A stretch of 64,000 nucleotides of DNA from an uncultured Polaribacter sp. (GCF_947495205.1 NZ_CANLXV010000001.1:310001-374000); one strand, 5' to 3'; counted from the stretch's first letter, positions 7,963-16,728 are shown. Program-made: numbers and translations. Notes: generated from the letters alone by a model not told the origin.

Positions 7963-8629
7963 AACAAGAATTTTAATTGCAGATGACCATCAGTTGGTAA
8001 TTCAAGGCATACTTTGCTCTTTAAAGGAAGTAGGAGATTTTGATATTGTAACTGTAAATAGTTGTGATGCTGCTTTTGAGGTGATAAAAGCAAATCGAAA
8101 AACGAAACCTTTTGATATTTTGTTTACAGATTTAAGTTTTGATAATATCACAGCAGATGCCAAATTAGATGGTGGTGAAGAATTGATAAAAGCCATAAGA
8201 AATAACGAAATTGATATTAAAATTGGCGTAATTACAGGGCATTCAGAAACCAATAGAGTTTATAATGTAATTCATAATTTAAACCCCAATGCATATATAT
8301 TAAAAAACAATTGCGATGCTACAGAGTTGGATTTTGCGGTAAAGAAAATGTTAGAAAATCAATTTTATTATACACATGAAGTGCATCAAAAGATAATGCG
8401 CAGAAATATTATTCAAATTCAAATGGATGATGTTGCAATTCAGATTTTAAAGGAACTGCCCAATCACCCAAAAATTGCAAATTTAGAAGGTGTTATTTTA
8501 AAAGGTGATGGAACTGCGATTAAATTGCGTTCTATAGAGACTAAATTGGCTAATTTAAGAACAGATTTAAATGCCAACAACAATACAGATTTGATATTAA
8601 AAGCAAAAGAATTGGGTATTATTGATTGA
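7952..8629 (+). CDS. Response regulator, NarL/LuxR-like
   Basis: 225 residues. The receiver domain spans about 1-135 with acidic pocket Asp11-Asp12, phospho-acceptor Asp60 (DILFTDLSFD), the conserved Thr in VITGHSE and Lys in YILKNN. The C-terminal ~65 residues carry a LuxR-type helix-turn-helix in degenerate form (AIKLRSIETKLANLRTDL); the usual invariant residues of GerE domains are poorly kept, so DNA contacts may be unusual. It overlaps the upstream kinase by 11 bases and is its evident partner. A GC-rich palindrome and a consensus promoter lie directly downstream and are plausible targets. Confidence 0.88.
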   Translation: METKTRILIADDHQLVIQGILCSLKEVGDFDIVTVNSCDAAFEVIKANRKTKPFDILFTDLSFDNITADAKLDGGEELIKAIRNNEIDIKIGVITGHSETNRVYNVIHNLNPNAYILKNNCDATELDFAVKKMLENQFYYTHEVHQKIMRRNIIQIQMDDVAIQILKELPNHPKIANLEGVILKGDGTAIKLRSIETKLANLRTDLNANNNTDLILKAKELGIID

Positions 8630-8641
8630 TAATTCCGTTTT

Positions 8642-8655
8642 TGCGGAAATCCGCA
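8642..8655. promoter_or_regulatory. Perfect palindrome after the response regulator
   Basis: TGCGGAAATCCGCA is a perfect 14-bp palindrome, followed on the plus strand by five T. It can be read as a short intrinsic terminator for the kinase-regulator operon. It can also be read as an operator: a GC-rich dyad in AT-rich DNA, centred about 63 bases upstream of the start expected from the promoter at 8680-8707. Both roles are possible. Confidence 0.5.
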
Positions 8656-8679
8656 TTTTTAATTTCGGCTTTTAACCAC

Positions 8680-8707
8680 TTGGCTTTCTTAATTCCTACT
8701 ATTTTTG
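8680..8707 (+). promoter_or_regulatory. Consensus Bacteroidota promoter
   Basis: TTG at 8680-8682 and TATTTTTG at 8700-8707 match the -33 and -7 (TAnnTTTG) elements, with a 17-base spacer. Transcription should start near 8712. The only thing downstream before a strong terminator is a short unannotated transcript. Confidence 0.55.
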
Positions 8708-8711
8708 TAGT

Positions 8712-8843
8712 GTATTTGTTCAATCAAACAAAAACAAAATTTCCAGACTGGGATTAATTGCATAATATGAGATTAGGGGCTTATGTTAAGAATTATGAAG
8801 AAAAAGGAAAAGACCTTTCTAACGCGTTAGAAAGGTTTTTTTT
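8712..8843 (+). ncRNA. Candidate small RNA or micropeptide transcript (about 130 nt)
   Basis: A consensus promoter at 8680-8707 and a perfect hairpin terminator with a T-run at 8813-8843 bracket a stretch with no conventional gene. The one open frame, 8767-8856, would encode 29 residues beginning MRLGAYVKNYEEKGKDL and would run straight through the terminator stem, so translation would compete with the hairpin. I cannot tell a small RNA from a leader peptide. Its position beside the TPR kinase and regulator suggests a target or accessory of that system. Confidence 0.4.
8813..8843 (+). terminator. Strong intrinsic terminator, 24-bp perfect palindrome
   Basis: The half-site ACCTTTCTAACG at 8813-8824 is followed immediately by its reverse complement to 8836 and then by a run of T to 8843. 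The inner bases form the loop. It terminates plus-strand transcription; the A-rich left flank would also allow weak termination in the other direction. Confidence 0.8.
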
Positions 8844-9000
8844 GTTTAAAAAATGAAGGTATTTATTTTTGCTAGGAAAAGGTAAATTTAGCGTTATAAA
8901 TTAAATTTTTTGAGCTAAATTTTATTCGGTTTTAAATGGCATAGTTGTTTTTAAAAGTGAACAATTGCGTATTGCTTGTGCAAAATGTTGGCAAACAAGC

Positions 9001-9080
9001 TTAGCCCTGGTTGAACGGCCTGTTTGAGCTCTTGCACTTTTTTGTGCAAAGCGAGTAGTGAAAGCAGGAAATAGCTTCTA
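9001..9080 (-). repeat. Dispersed 3'-end repeat, copy 1
   Basis: Shares with copies at 18374-18464 and 51157-51250 a core of TGTTTGAGCTCT, a small hairpin (here TTGCAC / GTGCAA at 9032-9049) and GCGAGTAGTGAAAGC. This copy diverges at both ends, ending in CAGGAAATAGCT instead of the CGCGACCTTTAGGG block. It lies just beyond the mgtE stop, in the same orientation relative to its gene as the other two copies, so it may act in 3'-end formation. Confidence 0.65.
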
Positions 9081-9110
9081 ATTATTTTTATTTTTTGAAA
9101 ACAATACCTT

Positions 9111-10460
9111 TTAAATACCTAAGATTAATTTTGCAATTAAAAAGTAAATTAAAATTCCAAAAATATCATTAGAAGTGGTAATAAATGGGCCTGTTGCAAT
9201 TGCGGGGTCTATGCCTCTTTTGTTTAGAAAAAGTGGCACAAAAGTACCTATTAAACCTGCAATTATTATAACAGCTACCATAGAAACAGAAATGGCTAAG
9301 GCTAGGTCTATTTTACCTTCGTAAGCCCAAACAAAACCAAAAAGAAATAGGGCTAAAATTATACCGTTTAAAGCGGCCAAAAACATTTCTTTTAATAGTC
9401 TTTTATTTACAGATCCTTTTACATCATCATTTGCTAAACCTTGCACAATAATTGCAGAAGATTGTACCCCAACATTACCTGCCATTGCTGCAATTAATGG
9501 TGTAAAAAAGAACAAGGTTGCGTAAGTAGAAAATACAACTTGAAATGCTTCCATAATAATAAAAGCGCCAACACCACCAACCAAACCTAAGAAAAGCCAA
9601 GGTAAACGTGCTTTGGTAAGCTGAAAAATACTATCGTCTGAGTCTACGTCTTGTGTTAAACCTGCCGCCATTTGGTAATCTTTGTCGGCTTCATCTTTTA
9701 AAACGTCTACAATATCATCAATAGTAATTCTGCCTAAAAGTATTTGGTTATGGTCTACAACAGGTATGGCTTCTAAATCATATTTTGCCATAATTTTGGC
9801 AATTTCTTCATCGTCTTCATTTACATTTACAGCATCTACTTTAGATTTTGCAATTTCAGATATTTTTTGGTCGGACTTTGCAATAATTAGGTCTTTTAAA
9901 GACAATCTACCCACTAATTTATCTGCTTTATCTACTACGTAAATAGAGTGCACTCTGGTAACGTCTTTGGCTTGCCCTCTTATTCTGCGCATACAGCCTG
10001 CAACTGTCCAAGTTTCGTAAACTTTTACCAGTTCTTTTGCCATTAAAGCACCAGCTGTATTGTCTTCGTAAGACAATAGTTCTTTAATATCTGCTACAAG
10101 TTCATCATCTTCTAACGCATTAATTACACGTTGTTGTCTTTCTTCAGAAAGTTCTCCAATAATATCTGCTGCATCATCAGAATCCATCTCACCAACTTCT
10201 TCTGCAATTTCTTTTGCAGATAAGTTTTCTAAGATTTTTTCACGAATATCTTCGTCTAATTCTGTTAGAATTTCTGATGTTTTTTCGCTATCTAATAGTT
10301 TAATTACATAAATAGCTTCATCAAAACTAACTTCATCTAAAACCTCTGCAATATCTGCGTAATGTACTTCTGCAAACAAGTTTGTAATGGCTTTAGAATT
10401 GTCTAAAGCTATTAATTCTGTAAGATTGTCTAGAAATTCATCTGTGATTTCAAATGCCAT
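9111..10460 (-). CDS. mgtE: Magnesium transporter MgtE
   Basis: 449 residues, full length for MgtE. An N-terminal acidic helical domain (about 1-130) contains the repeated helical superhelix that senses cytosolic Mg2+. It is followed by two CBS domains (about 135-260) and five membrane helices (about 285-449). The pore region carries the conserved GNVGVQSS and the DPAIATGPF motif. Known MgtE proteins are dimeric Mg2+ channels that close when the N and CBS domains bind Mg2+. The start codon overlaps the end of rsmA by 11 bases, so the two are translated from one message in the order rsmA-mgtE. Confidence 0.96.
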   Translation of the reverse strand: MAFEITDEFLDNLTELIALDNSKAITNLFAEVHYADIAEVLDEVSFDEAIYVIKLLDSEKTSEILTELDEDIREKILENLSAKEIAEEVGEMDSDDAADIIGELSEERQQRVINALEDDELVADIKELLSYEDNTAGALMAKELVKVYETWTVAGCMRRIRGQAKDVTRVHSIYVVDKADKLVGRLSLKDLIIAKSDQKISEIAKSKVDAVNVNEDDEEIAKIMAKYDLEAIPVVDHNQILLGRITIDDIVDVLKDEADKDYQMAAGLTQDVDSDDSIFQLTKARLPWLFLGLVGGVGAFIIMEAFQVVFSTYATLFFFTPLIAAMAGNVGVQSSAIIVQGLANDDVKGSVNKRLLKEMFLAALNGIILALFLFGFVWAYEGKIDLALAISVSMVAVIIIAGLIGTFVPLFLNKRGIDPAIATGPFITTSNDIFGILIYFLIAKLILGI

Positions 10461-11253
10461 TTTCTATCAGTTTTTGTGTAAGTTCTATAAATTGGTTTAC
10501 AGACAGCTGTTCTGGTCTTTTGGCAAAGATAGGGTCTTCTTTTAAAGAATTAGAAAGATTAAAAGATTTTAAACTAGAACGCAACATTTTTCTGCGTTGA
10601 TTAAAGGCTGTTTTTACTACTCTAAAAAATATTTTTTCGTTTACTGGTAGTGTGTAATTTTCTTTTCTGATGCATCTAATTACACCAGAATCTACTTTTG
10701 GTGGTGGATTAAAAACAGTTGGAGGTACTGTAAACAGGTATTCTACATCGTAAAAAGCTTGTGTAAGTACAGATAAAATTCCGTAAACTTTACTGCCCGG
10801 TTTTTCTGCAATTCTTTTGGCTACTTCTTTTTGAAACATACCAGATAATTCTGGTACAAACTCTTTATTTTCTATGGCTTTAAATACAATTTGACTAGAA
10901 ATATTATAGGGGAAATTACCAATAATAGCTACCTGTTTGTTTGGGAAAATTTCTTGAAGATTTTTCTTTAAAAAATCGCCTTCTATTATGGCAAAATTTT
11001 GAGCACTTGTGTCTAAATGCAACTGTTCTACCGGAAAAACATCTTTTAAATAAGCTACAGATTCTCTATCTAATTCTAAAACTGTAGTTTTTGGTTTTTT
11101 AGTTAAGAGGTATTTGGTTAAAACACCCATTCCTGGTCCTATTTCTAACACATTATCGTAACCGTTTTCGGTTAAAGCGTCTGCAATATTTTTTGCAATA
11201 CTTTCATCTGTTAAAAAATGCTGACCTAAATGTTTTTTTGCTTGTACAGACAC
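10450..11253 (-). CDS. rsmA: 16S rRNA dimethyladenosine transferase RsmA (KsgA)
   Basis: Dimethylates two adjacent adenosines in helix 45 of 16S rRNA late in small-subunit assembly. The hallmark [11 protein letters not shown] opens the protein, followed by AdoMet motif I ([12 protein letters not shown]), the acidic LELDRE and the catalytic [10 protein letters not shown]. The C-terminal domain carries [14 protein letters not shown] place the start at the GTG at 11253, giving [13 protein letters not shown] (267 aa); an in-frame TTG at 11289 would add 12 residues unlike the family. Its 3' end overlaps mgtE by 11 bases. Confidence 0.93.
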   Translation of the reverse strand: MSVQAKKHLGQHFLTDESIAKNIADALTENGYDNVLEIGPGMGVLTKYLLTKKPKTTVLELDRESVAYLKDVFPVEQLHLDTSAQNFAIIEGDFLKKNLQEIFPNKQVAIIGNFPYNISSQIVFKAIENKEFVPELSGMFQKEVAKRIAEKPGSKVYGILSVLTQAFYDVEYLFTVPPTVFNPPPKVDSGVIRCIRKENYTLPVNEKIFFRVVKTAFNQRRKMLRSSLKSFNLSNSLKEDPIFAKRPEQLSVNQFIELTQKLIENGI

Positions 11254-11379
11254 AGTTTTTGTTTTTGTAGAGATAGAACTAAAAAGCAAAGATACAGTTA
11301 ATTCGGCATAATTTTTGGTTGCTTTGCAGATAATAAAACCAAACTATGAACTATAATAAAGGGCTATATTTTATTTTTT

Positions 11380-12189
11380 GTGCTGTTTTTTTATTCAGAA
11401 ACATACGGGCAAAGTGGTAAATTAAATAAAGCCAAACAAAGTTTAAGTAACACAAACAATACAGGTGGTGCAGTTACTAAAACAGCAACAAGTACAACAA
11501 GTTCTGATACTTTATTAGATAATGATGACGATACAAACCCAATAGCGCGCATAATTTTTGGCATTGCTGCCTATTCTTTTTATGGTGTTTTGTTTGAATC
11601 TCCTTGGGAAATGAAAGGTAAAATGCACGATGCAGAAATTGCGTATTACCCTTACAAACAGGCAAATTATGGTAATTTTGTTTATACAGATAGTACCAAT
11701 TATACATTGGCAAGGTTAGATGTTTACAATTATTTTTTATTAGAAAGTAATACATTTTATGGCAATGATTTTGGTGTAGATTTTAAGTTTTTAAAACGTT
11801 TTGCGCTAGACGTAAATTACACTACTTTTTTAGAAAGATTACCAAATAAAAACGATTCTTTTCATATGTTTTCTGCACTTTTAAAATACCACAGAATTAG
11901 AACACAGCGTTTTAATGCTTGGTTTGGTATTGGTTTTAGAAGTATTTTTAATACCGTAAATAAAACCAGATTTTTATGGGGTTTTGGTGGCGAATTGTTT
12001 GTGAAAAAGCCAATAAGCATAATGGCATCTCACAAATGGGCAACCATAAACTCAACATCTGTTAGAAACACAAAATTGTTTTTAAAATATCATTTAAAAA
12101 ACTATAGAATTGCATCTGGTTATGCAAATTATAAATTGGGCGTTTCAGAAATTAAAGCATTTTCTTTAGGTATAGAAGCTAGTTTTTAA
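11380..12189 (+). CDS. Probable outer-membrane protein, start uncertain (269 aa)
   Basis: The body has alternating aromatic and polar residues with repeated FDLNY-like strands (DFGVDFKFLKRFALDVNYTTF, LLKYHRIRTQRFNAWFGIGF) and ends SLGIEASF, as in outer-membrane beta barrels. The start is odd. The GTG at 11380 leaves only about ten residues before the TYGQ cleavage-like site, too short for a signal peptide. In the same frame the codons upstream would read IIKGYILFF and complete a good signal peptide, but they begin with ATA; the nearby ATG at 11346 is in another frame and stops after 24 codons. A non-ATG start, a start mutation or a sequence error are all possible. I do not recognise the family. 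Confidence 0.6.
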   Translation: MLFFYSETYGQSGKLNKAKQSLSNTNNTGGAVTKTATSTTSSDTLLDNDDDTNPIARIIFGIAAYSFYGVLFESPWEMKGKMHDAEIAYYPYKQANYGNFVYTDSTNYTLARLDVYNYFLLESNTFYGNDFGVDFKFLKRFALDVNYTTFLERLPNKNDSFHMFSALLKYHRIRTQRFNAWFGIGFRSIFNTVNKTRFLWGFGGELFVKKPISIMASHKWATINSTSVRNTKLFLKYHLKNYRIASGYANYKLGVSEIKAFSLGIEASF

Positions 12190-12239
12190 TTATTCCCAAT
12201 GTTTTGCCTAACTTTGTGGTAACTACAAGAATTTATCAG

Positions 12240-12491
12240 ATGACAAAAGAAGCCATTATAACAAAATTAACCACTATTGTAAAACCTTATGTGCAAAATG
12301 AAGAAGGTTTTAAAAACTTATCTGAAGAAACCGATTTTATAAACGATTTAGAAATAAACTCTGCAAATTTGGTAGATATTATTTTAGATGTAGAGGATGC
12401 TTTTGCTATAGAAATAGATAATGAGTCTATGGAAAAAATGTTGTCTGTAAAAGCTACAGTTGCTATTATTCAAGAAAAAATAAATGCCTAA
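12240..12491 (+). CDS. Acyl carrier protein
   Basis: 83 residues from the ATG at 12240. Acidic four-helix carrier fold with the phosphopantetheine attachment site at Ser41 in DLEINSANLVD; the usual DSL is NSA here, so Asp is replaced by Asn just before the serine. A second unusual feature is the LSEETDFINDL run in place of the standard fatty-acid ACP sequence, so this is a specialised carrier rather than the housekeeping AcpP. It overlaps the following phosphopantetheinyl transferase gene by 8 bases. No ketosynthase or ligase lies nearby, so the acyl group carried is unknown. Confidence 0.85.
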   Translation: MTKEAIITKLTTIVKPYVQNEEGFKNLSEETDFINDLEINSANLVDIILDVEDAFAIEIDNESMEKMLSVKATVAIIQEKINA

Positions 12492-13059
12492 AATTGGTAA
12501 CGATATTGTAGATTTAAAATTGGCTAAAACCCAAAGTAATTGGCAAAGACATGGTTTTATAGAAAAACAATTTACTGAAAAAGAACAACAAGAAATTTTA
12601 AATTCAGAAATTCCTTTTGAAAAAGTTTGGTTGTTTTGGTCTATGAAAGAAGCAGCTTACAAATGTTACACACAAGAGCAAGAAAAACGTTTTTTTGCAC
12701 CGCAAAAATTTGAGTGTAGTTTACTTACTGATGCAAAGGGAACTGTGTTTTATAACAACCAAATATTTTATACACAATCTAAGTTTGATGCGCATTTTGT
12801 GCATACTGTTGCCAAAAATAAGAAAGCATTTTACATAAAGCCTAAAATTAATATGTACCAAGGTTTTGGTAGTGCAAATACTGTTGATGCAGAAATTGAA
12901 ACAAAACTTGCAGCACTGTATAATTTACCCAAGAACAAAGTTGAAAAAAGAAAAACTAAAAACGGTGCGCCAAAGTTTTATTACCAAAATAAATTATTAA
13001 CCAGTTCTTGTTCTATTACCCATCATGGAAAATATGGCGCTTTTGCATTTATGTTGTAG
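12484..13059 (+). CDS. 4'-phosphopantetheinyl transferase superfamily protein
   Basis: 191 residues. Transfers phosphopantetheine from coenzyme A to the serine of a carrier protein. The Mg2+-binding motifs are visible: IGNDIVD near the N-terminus (Asp7, Asp10), WSMKEAAYKCY in the middle (the WxxKEAxxK signature) and SITHHGKYGAFAF near the C-terminus. The size is between AcpS and Sfp types. The 8-base overlap with the acyl carrier gene makes that protein the likely substrate. Start ATG lies inside the last codons of the carrier gene. Confidence 0.88.
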   Translation: MPKIGNDIVDLKLAKTQSNWQRHGFIEKQFTEKEQQEILNSEIPFEKVWLFWSMKEAAYKCYTQEQEKRFFAPQKFECSLLTDAKGTVFYNNQIFYTQSKFDAHFVHTVAKNKKAFYIKPKINMYQGFGSANTVDAEIETKLAALYNLPKNKVEKRKTKNGAPKFYYQNKLLTSSCSITHHGKYGAFAFML

Positions 13060-13061
13060 TT

Positions 13062-13511
13062 ATGAGCATTAAAGAAATACTTTTTAAAGCGTGCGAAACT
13101 TTTGTAAATGAGCGTTTACAGAATGTAAAACAAACCATTAGTTCTAACCAAAAAGCATTGCAGTCTGAAACCAAAAGTTCTGCTGGAGACAAACACGAAA
13201 CTGGGCGTGCTATGTTGCAATTAGAAATGGAAAAAGCAAGCCAGCAATTGGCAGGAATTGTAAACATGAAAACAACATTAACAAAGATTGATGTTTATAA
13301 AACGTCTAAAAAAGTTTGTTTAGGCAGCATTGTTAAAACAGCAAATATTAATTATTTTATAGCTATTTCTGCAGGAAAATTAAGGGTTTTAAATGAAGAT
13401 TATTATGCTGTTTCTGTCTCTTCTCCTATTGGTAAGTTATTTTTAGGAAAAGAGGAAAGAGACACCGTTTCTTTTAACGGAAAGTATATAGAAATTGATG
13501 ACATTTTTTAG
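13062..13511 (+). CDS. GreA/GreB C-terminal-like domain protein (149 aa)
   Basis: Starts at the ATG at 13062, two bases after the transferase stop. The N-terminal half is helical, with the conserved block ETKSSAGDKHETGRAM that marks this flavobacterial family. The C-terminal half resembles the FKBP-like domain of transcript cleavage factors (KKVCLGSIVKT, then ISAGKL, ISS-like and SSPIGKLFLGKEERDTV). Proteins like this are often labelled 3-oxoacyl-ACP synthase in databases, but I see no ketosynthase motif and the label probably spread from gene neighbourhoods such as this. Function unknown; it may act on RNA polymerase. Confidence 0.7.
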   Translation: MSIKEILFKACETFVNERLQNVKQTISSNQKALQSETKSSAGDKHETGRAMLQLEMEKASQQLAGIVNMKTTLTKIDVYKTSKKVCLGSIVKTANINYFIAISAGKLRVLNEDYYAVSVSSPIGKLFLGKEERDTVSFNGKYIEIDDIF

Positions 13512-13599
13512 GTTAAAAAAATAAATCGATGTGCATTTATAAAAGTTATGTAAAACACCTATAAAAGCACAACGAATTTTTAATAAATAATAAAGATTC

Positions 13600-14436
13600 T
13601 TAGATCGTAAAAATATTAGAAGCTAACATTAATTTAACACCTACAATTAATAGCAGTACTGCAAATGCCTTTTTTAATGTTGCGGCAGGTAATTTATGTG
13701 CAATTTTAGCTCCAATACGTGCGGTGAAAAAACTAGCTAAACTCACGCAAATAAAAGCATAAATATGCACAAAACCCAGAATACCATTAGGTAGTGATTC
13801 TTTTATATCAGCATTAATAAATTGACCAAAAAAAAGAAAACCAATAGCACCAGCACTAGCTATAGGTAAGCCACAGGCAGCCGATGTGCCTACTGCATTC
13901 TGAATTTTTAGTCCATAATTACTTAATAAGGGTACAGTTAATGTACCACCCCCAATACCAAAAATAGCAGAAACAAGACCAATAAAACCACCTAAGCCAG
14001 TTTGCCCAATTGGTGACGGTAGTTTGCTAAAGTCGTTTACTTCTAAAGCTTTATTTTTCATAAACAGCATTTTTAATCCTACTAAAAAAGCACCTATTCC
14101 AATGATTACTTGAAGTGAATTACCATTGATAAAAGATGTAATACCAGCACCAATTAAAGAGCCGGCTACCAACCCGGGCGCCATACGTTTCCATACACTC
14201 CAATTTACCGCTCCTCGACTATTATGGGCACGAAGCGAACTAATAGAAGTAACAATAATAGTAGCTAAAGATGTACCAATACCAATGTGTGTAAGTGCCG
14301 CTCCTGGAAGCCCTTGTTTTGTAAAAATGTAAATTAAAGCAGGTACAATTATCATACCGCCGCCAATTCCAAACAAGCCTGCAATTATGCCAGCAAAAGC
14401 ACCAGCAACCAAGTAATAAAGAATAAATATATCCAT
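13600..14436 (-). CDS. TauE/SafE-family sulfite or sulfonate exporter
   Basis: 278 residues with about eight membrane helices arranged as two related halves, each containing the family signature (AGLFGIGGGMIIVPALIY at about 18-35 and SAIFGIGGGTLTVPLL at about 156-171). Family members move small organosulfur or organic anions across the inner membrane. It is downstream of mesX-mesD on the same strand with a 70-base gap. A link to sulfur or methionine metabolism is therefore plausible, but the substrate cannot be read from sequence. Confidence 0.88.
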   Translation of the reverse strand: MDIFILYYLVAGAFAGIIAGLFGIGGGMIIVPALIYIFTKQGLPGAALTHIGIGTSLATIIVTSISSLRAHNSRGAVNWSVWKRMAPGLVAGSLIGAGITSFINGNSLQVIIGIGAFLVGLKMLFMKNKALEVNDFSKLPSPIGQTGLGGFIGLVSAIFGIGGGTLTVPLLSNYGLKIQNAVGTSAACGLPIASAGAIGFLFFGQFINADIKESLPNGILGFVHIYAFICVSLASFFTARIGAKIAHKLPAATLKKAFAVLLLIVGVKLMLASNIFTI

Positions 14437-14506
14437 TAATAAATTATTTTTATAGATTTTCGTTTCACTAAAAAAGTGAAACCTTTAATTGATTTGTAAA
14501 TTAAGA

Positions 14507-15535
14507 TTAAATAGCTAATTCTTTACGAATAATTTCTACGCCTTTGCTTAACGCATTTAATTTTCCTTGAGCTACGTTTCTAGACAAAGGAGCCATACCA
14601 CAATTTGTAGAAGGGTAAAGGTTTTCTGGGTCTACAAATTTAAGAGCCTGTCTTAGGGTAGTAGCTACTTCCTCTGAAGTTTCTATGTTGTTAGTTGCCA
14701 CATCAATAGCCCCTACCATTATTTTTTTACCTCTAATAAGTTCTATTAAATTAAACGGTACACAAGAGTTGTGGCATTCTAAAGACACAATATCTATATT
14801 AGATTTTTGAATTTTAGGAAAAATTTCTTCGTATTGTCTCCACTCTGTACCCAATGTTTTTTTCCAATCATTATTAGCTTTTATACCATAGCCGTAACAA
14901 ATATGTATTGCAGTTTCGCAGTTTAAGCCTTCAATAGCTTTTTCCATTGCTGCCATTCCCCAATCGTTTACATCATTAAAAAAAACATTAAAAGCTGGCT
15001 CGTCAAACTGAATAATATCTACCCCTGCGTCTTGCAATTCTCTGGCTTCTTCGTTAAGAGCTTTTGCAAACTCCCATGCCAATTTTTCTCGGCTTTTATA
15101 ATGGTTGTCGTGCAAAGTATCTACCATGGTCATGGGGCCAGGTAATGCCCATTTTATAGGTTTGTTAGTTTGTTTGCGTAAAAATTTAGCATCATCAACA
15201 AAAACAGCTTTTTTACGTGTAACTTGGTCTACAACAACAGGAACACTGGCGTCATAACGATCACGAATTTTTACAATTTTACGATTTTCAAAATCTACAC
15301 CACTTAAATGCTCTATAAATGTTGTTACAAAATGTTGACGAGTTTGCTCGCCATCACTAATAATATCAATCCCAGCCAATTGTTGCTCTTGTAAAGCAAT
15401 ACGTAAAGCATCTTGTTTTCCTTCTAGCAATTCTTTTTTTTCTAATTTCCATGGAGACCAAAGTTTTTCTGGAGGTGCAAGCCAACTAGGTTTGGGTAAA
15501 CTCCCAACTATAGAGGTTGGTAATAATTTTTTCAT
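14507..15535 (-). CDS. mesD: Folate-independent core methionine synthase MesD
   Basis: 342 residues: only the C-terminal, zinc-binding catalytic half of MetE is present, without the folate-binding N-terminal half (MetE is about 750 residues). The zinc ligands are His211 and Cys213 (IHICYG), Glu253 (LECHN) and Cys312 (STNCGM). The opening is TSIVGSLPKPSWL and the substrate loop is QFDEPAFN. Price and co-workers described such core methionine synthases; the MesD type is encoded beside, and needs, the DUF1852 protein MesX and oxygen, and it does not use 5-methyltetrahydrofolate. The adjacency to mesX here (12 bases apart) fits that. The methyl donor remains unclear. Confidence 0.88.
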   Translation of the reverse strand: MKKLLPTSIVGSLPKPSWLAPPEKLWSPWKLEKKELLEGKQDALRIALQEQQLAGIDIISDGEQTRQHFVTTFIEHLSGVDFENRKIVKIRDRYDASVPVVVDQVTRKKAVFVDDAKFLRKQTNKPIKWALPGPMTMVDTLHDNHYKSREKLAWEFAKALNEEARELQDAGVDIIQFDEPAFNVFFNDVNDWGMAAMEKAIEGLNCETAIHICYGYGIKANNDWKKTLGTEWRQYEEIFPKIQKSNIDIVSLECHNSCVPFNLIELIRGKKIMVGAIDVATNNIETSEEVATTLRQALKFVDPENLYPSTNCGMAPLSRNVAQGKLNALSKGVEIIRKELAI

Positions 15536-15547
15536 AATAATATAATT

Positions 15548-16609
15548 TTAATGTGTTACTAATTCAAGTGAGAAATTAGCAGACCACTGTTCTAGGATAT
15601 TTTTGTAGGGTTTAATAAAATGATTTTCAGTATATTTACCTTGCTCTATTGCTAGTTGAGAGCGTTCTTCTCGGTTATATACAATTTTAGTTAAAGAATG
15701 ATCTTGATTTTTTAAACTAGGTTTGTAGCATTGTCCTGCCACAGAATTGGAATTGTAAATTTCGGGTCTATAAATTTTTTGGAATGTTTCCATGGTGCTA
15801 ATAGTGCTAATCAATTCAAGGTTTGTGTAGTCTGTTAGTAAATTACCAAAAAAATAAAACGCTAAGGGAGCAACACTATTAGGCGGCATAAAATAACGCA
15901 CTTGTAAACCCATTTTTTTAAAATACTGCTCTGTTAAAGAAGATGTATCGGTTTGGTATTCATAGCCTAATACAGGGTGATGATTTCCTGTACGTTGATA
16001 TGTTTTACTATTTGATACACTTAAACATATAACAGGTGGCTTGATAAAGTTGTTTTTGTAGGTGTTAGAATTTACAAAACACTTAAATATATTGCCATGT
16101 AATTCTCCAAAATTAGTTGGAATACTAAATGTACTTTTATGTTTGTTGTGTTCTAAAAGCAATACACTAAAATCGTAATCGCGTACGTAAGAAGAAAAAT
16201 TATTACCAACAATACCCGCTATACGTTTATCTGTTTTATGATCGATTATAGTTGTTTTTAATATTTCAATGGATGGAAACGTTGTATTGCTATTATCTAT
16301 ATTTAAATCAACAGAAACAATTTCTAATTCTATAGAATACCGATCGTTATTAGGGTTGTCCCAATTTGCTAAACTGTTAAAACGATTGTTTATCATTTTA
16401 ATAGTGTTTTGTAAGTTTTTTTTACGACTGCCTCCTCTTGCTAAATTTGCAAAGTTGGTAGTTGCTCGTGTATTGCTAGAGGGAATATAGTTTTCGTTAA
16501 AATAAATATGCTTTAGAGCAAATGTAAAATTGTTGCTAATGGTGTTTTGTAATGGGGCAATATTTTTCTTTTTACTTGTGTTAGAATCTTCTAATAAAGT
16601 TGCTTTCAT
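15548..16609 (-). CDS. mesX: MesX, DUF1852 putative oxygenase partner of MesD
   Basis: 353 residues. The DUF1852 signature is clear: SNTRATTNFANLARG (about residues 43-57), NTIKMINNRFNSLANWDNP, then DRYSIELEIVSVDL. MesX proteins are required for methionine synthesis by MesD in the bacteria where this was tested and have been proposed to be oxygenases; the chemistry is not settled. It is the first gene of a mesX-mesD operon, possibly continuing into the TauE-like gene. It is divergent from a Lrp-family regulator, with two small palindromes between the start codons, so methionine-responsive control is a reasonable inference. Confidence 0.88.
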   Translation of the reverse strand: MKATLLEDSNTSKKKNIAPLQNTISNNFTFALKHIYFNENYIPSSNTRATTNFANLARGGSRKKNLQNTIKMINNRFNSLANWDNPNNDRYSIELEIVSVDLNIDNSNTTFPSIEILKTTIIDHKTDKRIAGIVGNNFSSYVRDYDFSVLLLEHNKHKSTFSIPTNFGELHGNIFKCFVNSNTYKNNFIKPPVICLSVSNSKTYQRTGNHHPVLGYEYQTDTSSLTEQYFKKMGLQVRYFMPPNSVAPLAFYFFGNLLTDYTNLELISTISTMETFQKIYRPEIYNSNSVAGQCYKPSLKNQDHSLTKIVYNREERSQLAIEQGKYTENHFIKPYKNILEQWSANFSLELVTH

Positions 16610-16684
16610 ATCATCTTAATTTACAGTTTTTAGTTCTGTAAAATTCATAATAAAAGATTAATTAATTAATTTTATATCTAAAAT

Positions 16685-16728
16685 TAGATAATTTATCTAT
16701 TTATTGTATTATTGTAGATTATTAATCT
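16685..16728. promoter_or_regulatory. Two palindromes in the mesX / Lrp divergent promoter region
   Basis: TAGATAATTTATCTA (16685-16699) and AGATTATTAATCT (16716-16728) are perfect odd-length palindromes sharing AGAT/ATCT half-sites, with another AGATTAATTAATT run at 16655-16667. Lrp/AsnC proteins bind several AT-rich dyads as octamers, so these are good candidates for sites used by the divergent regulator. Confidence 0.5.
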
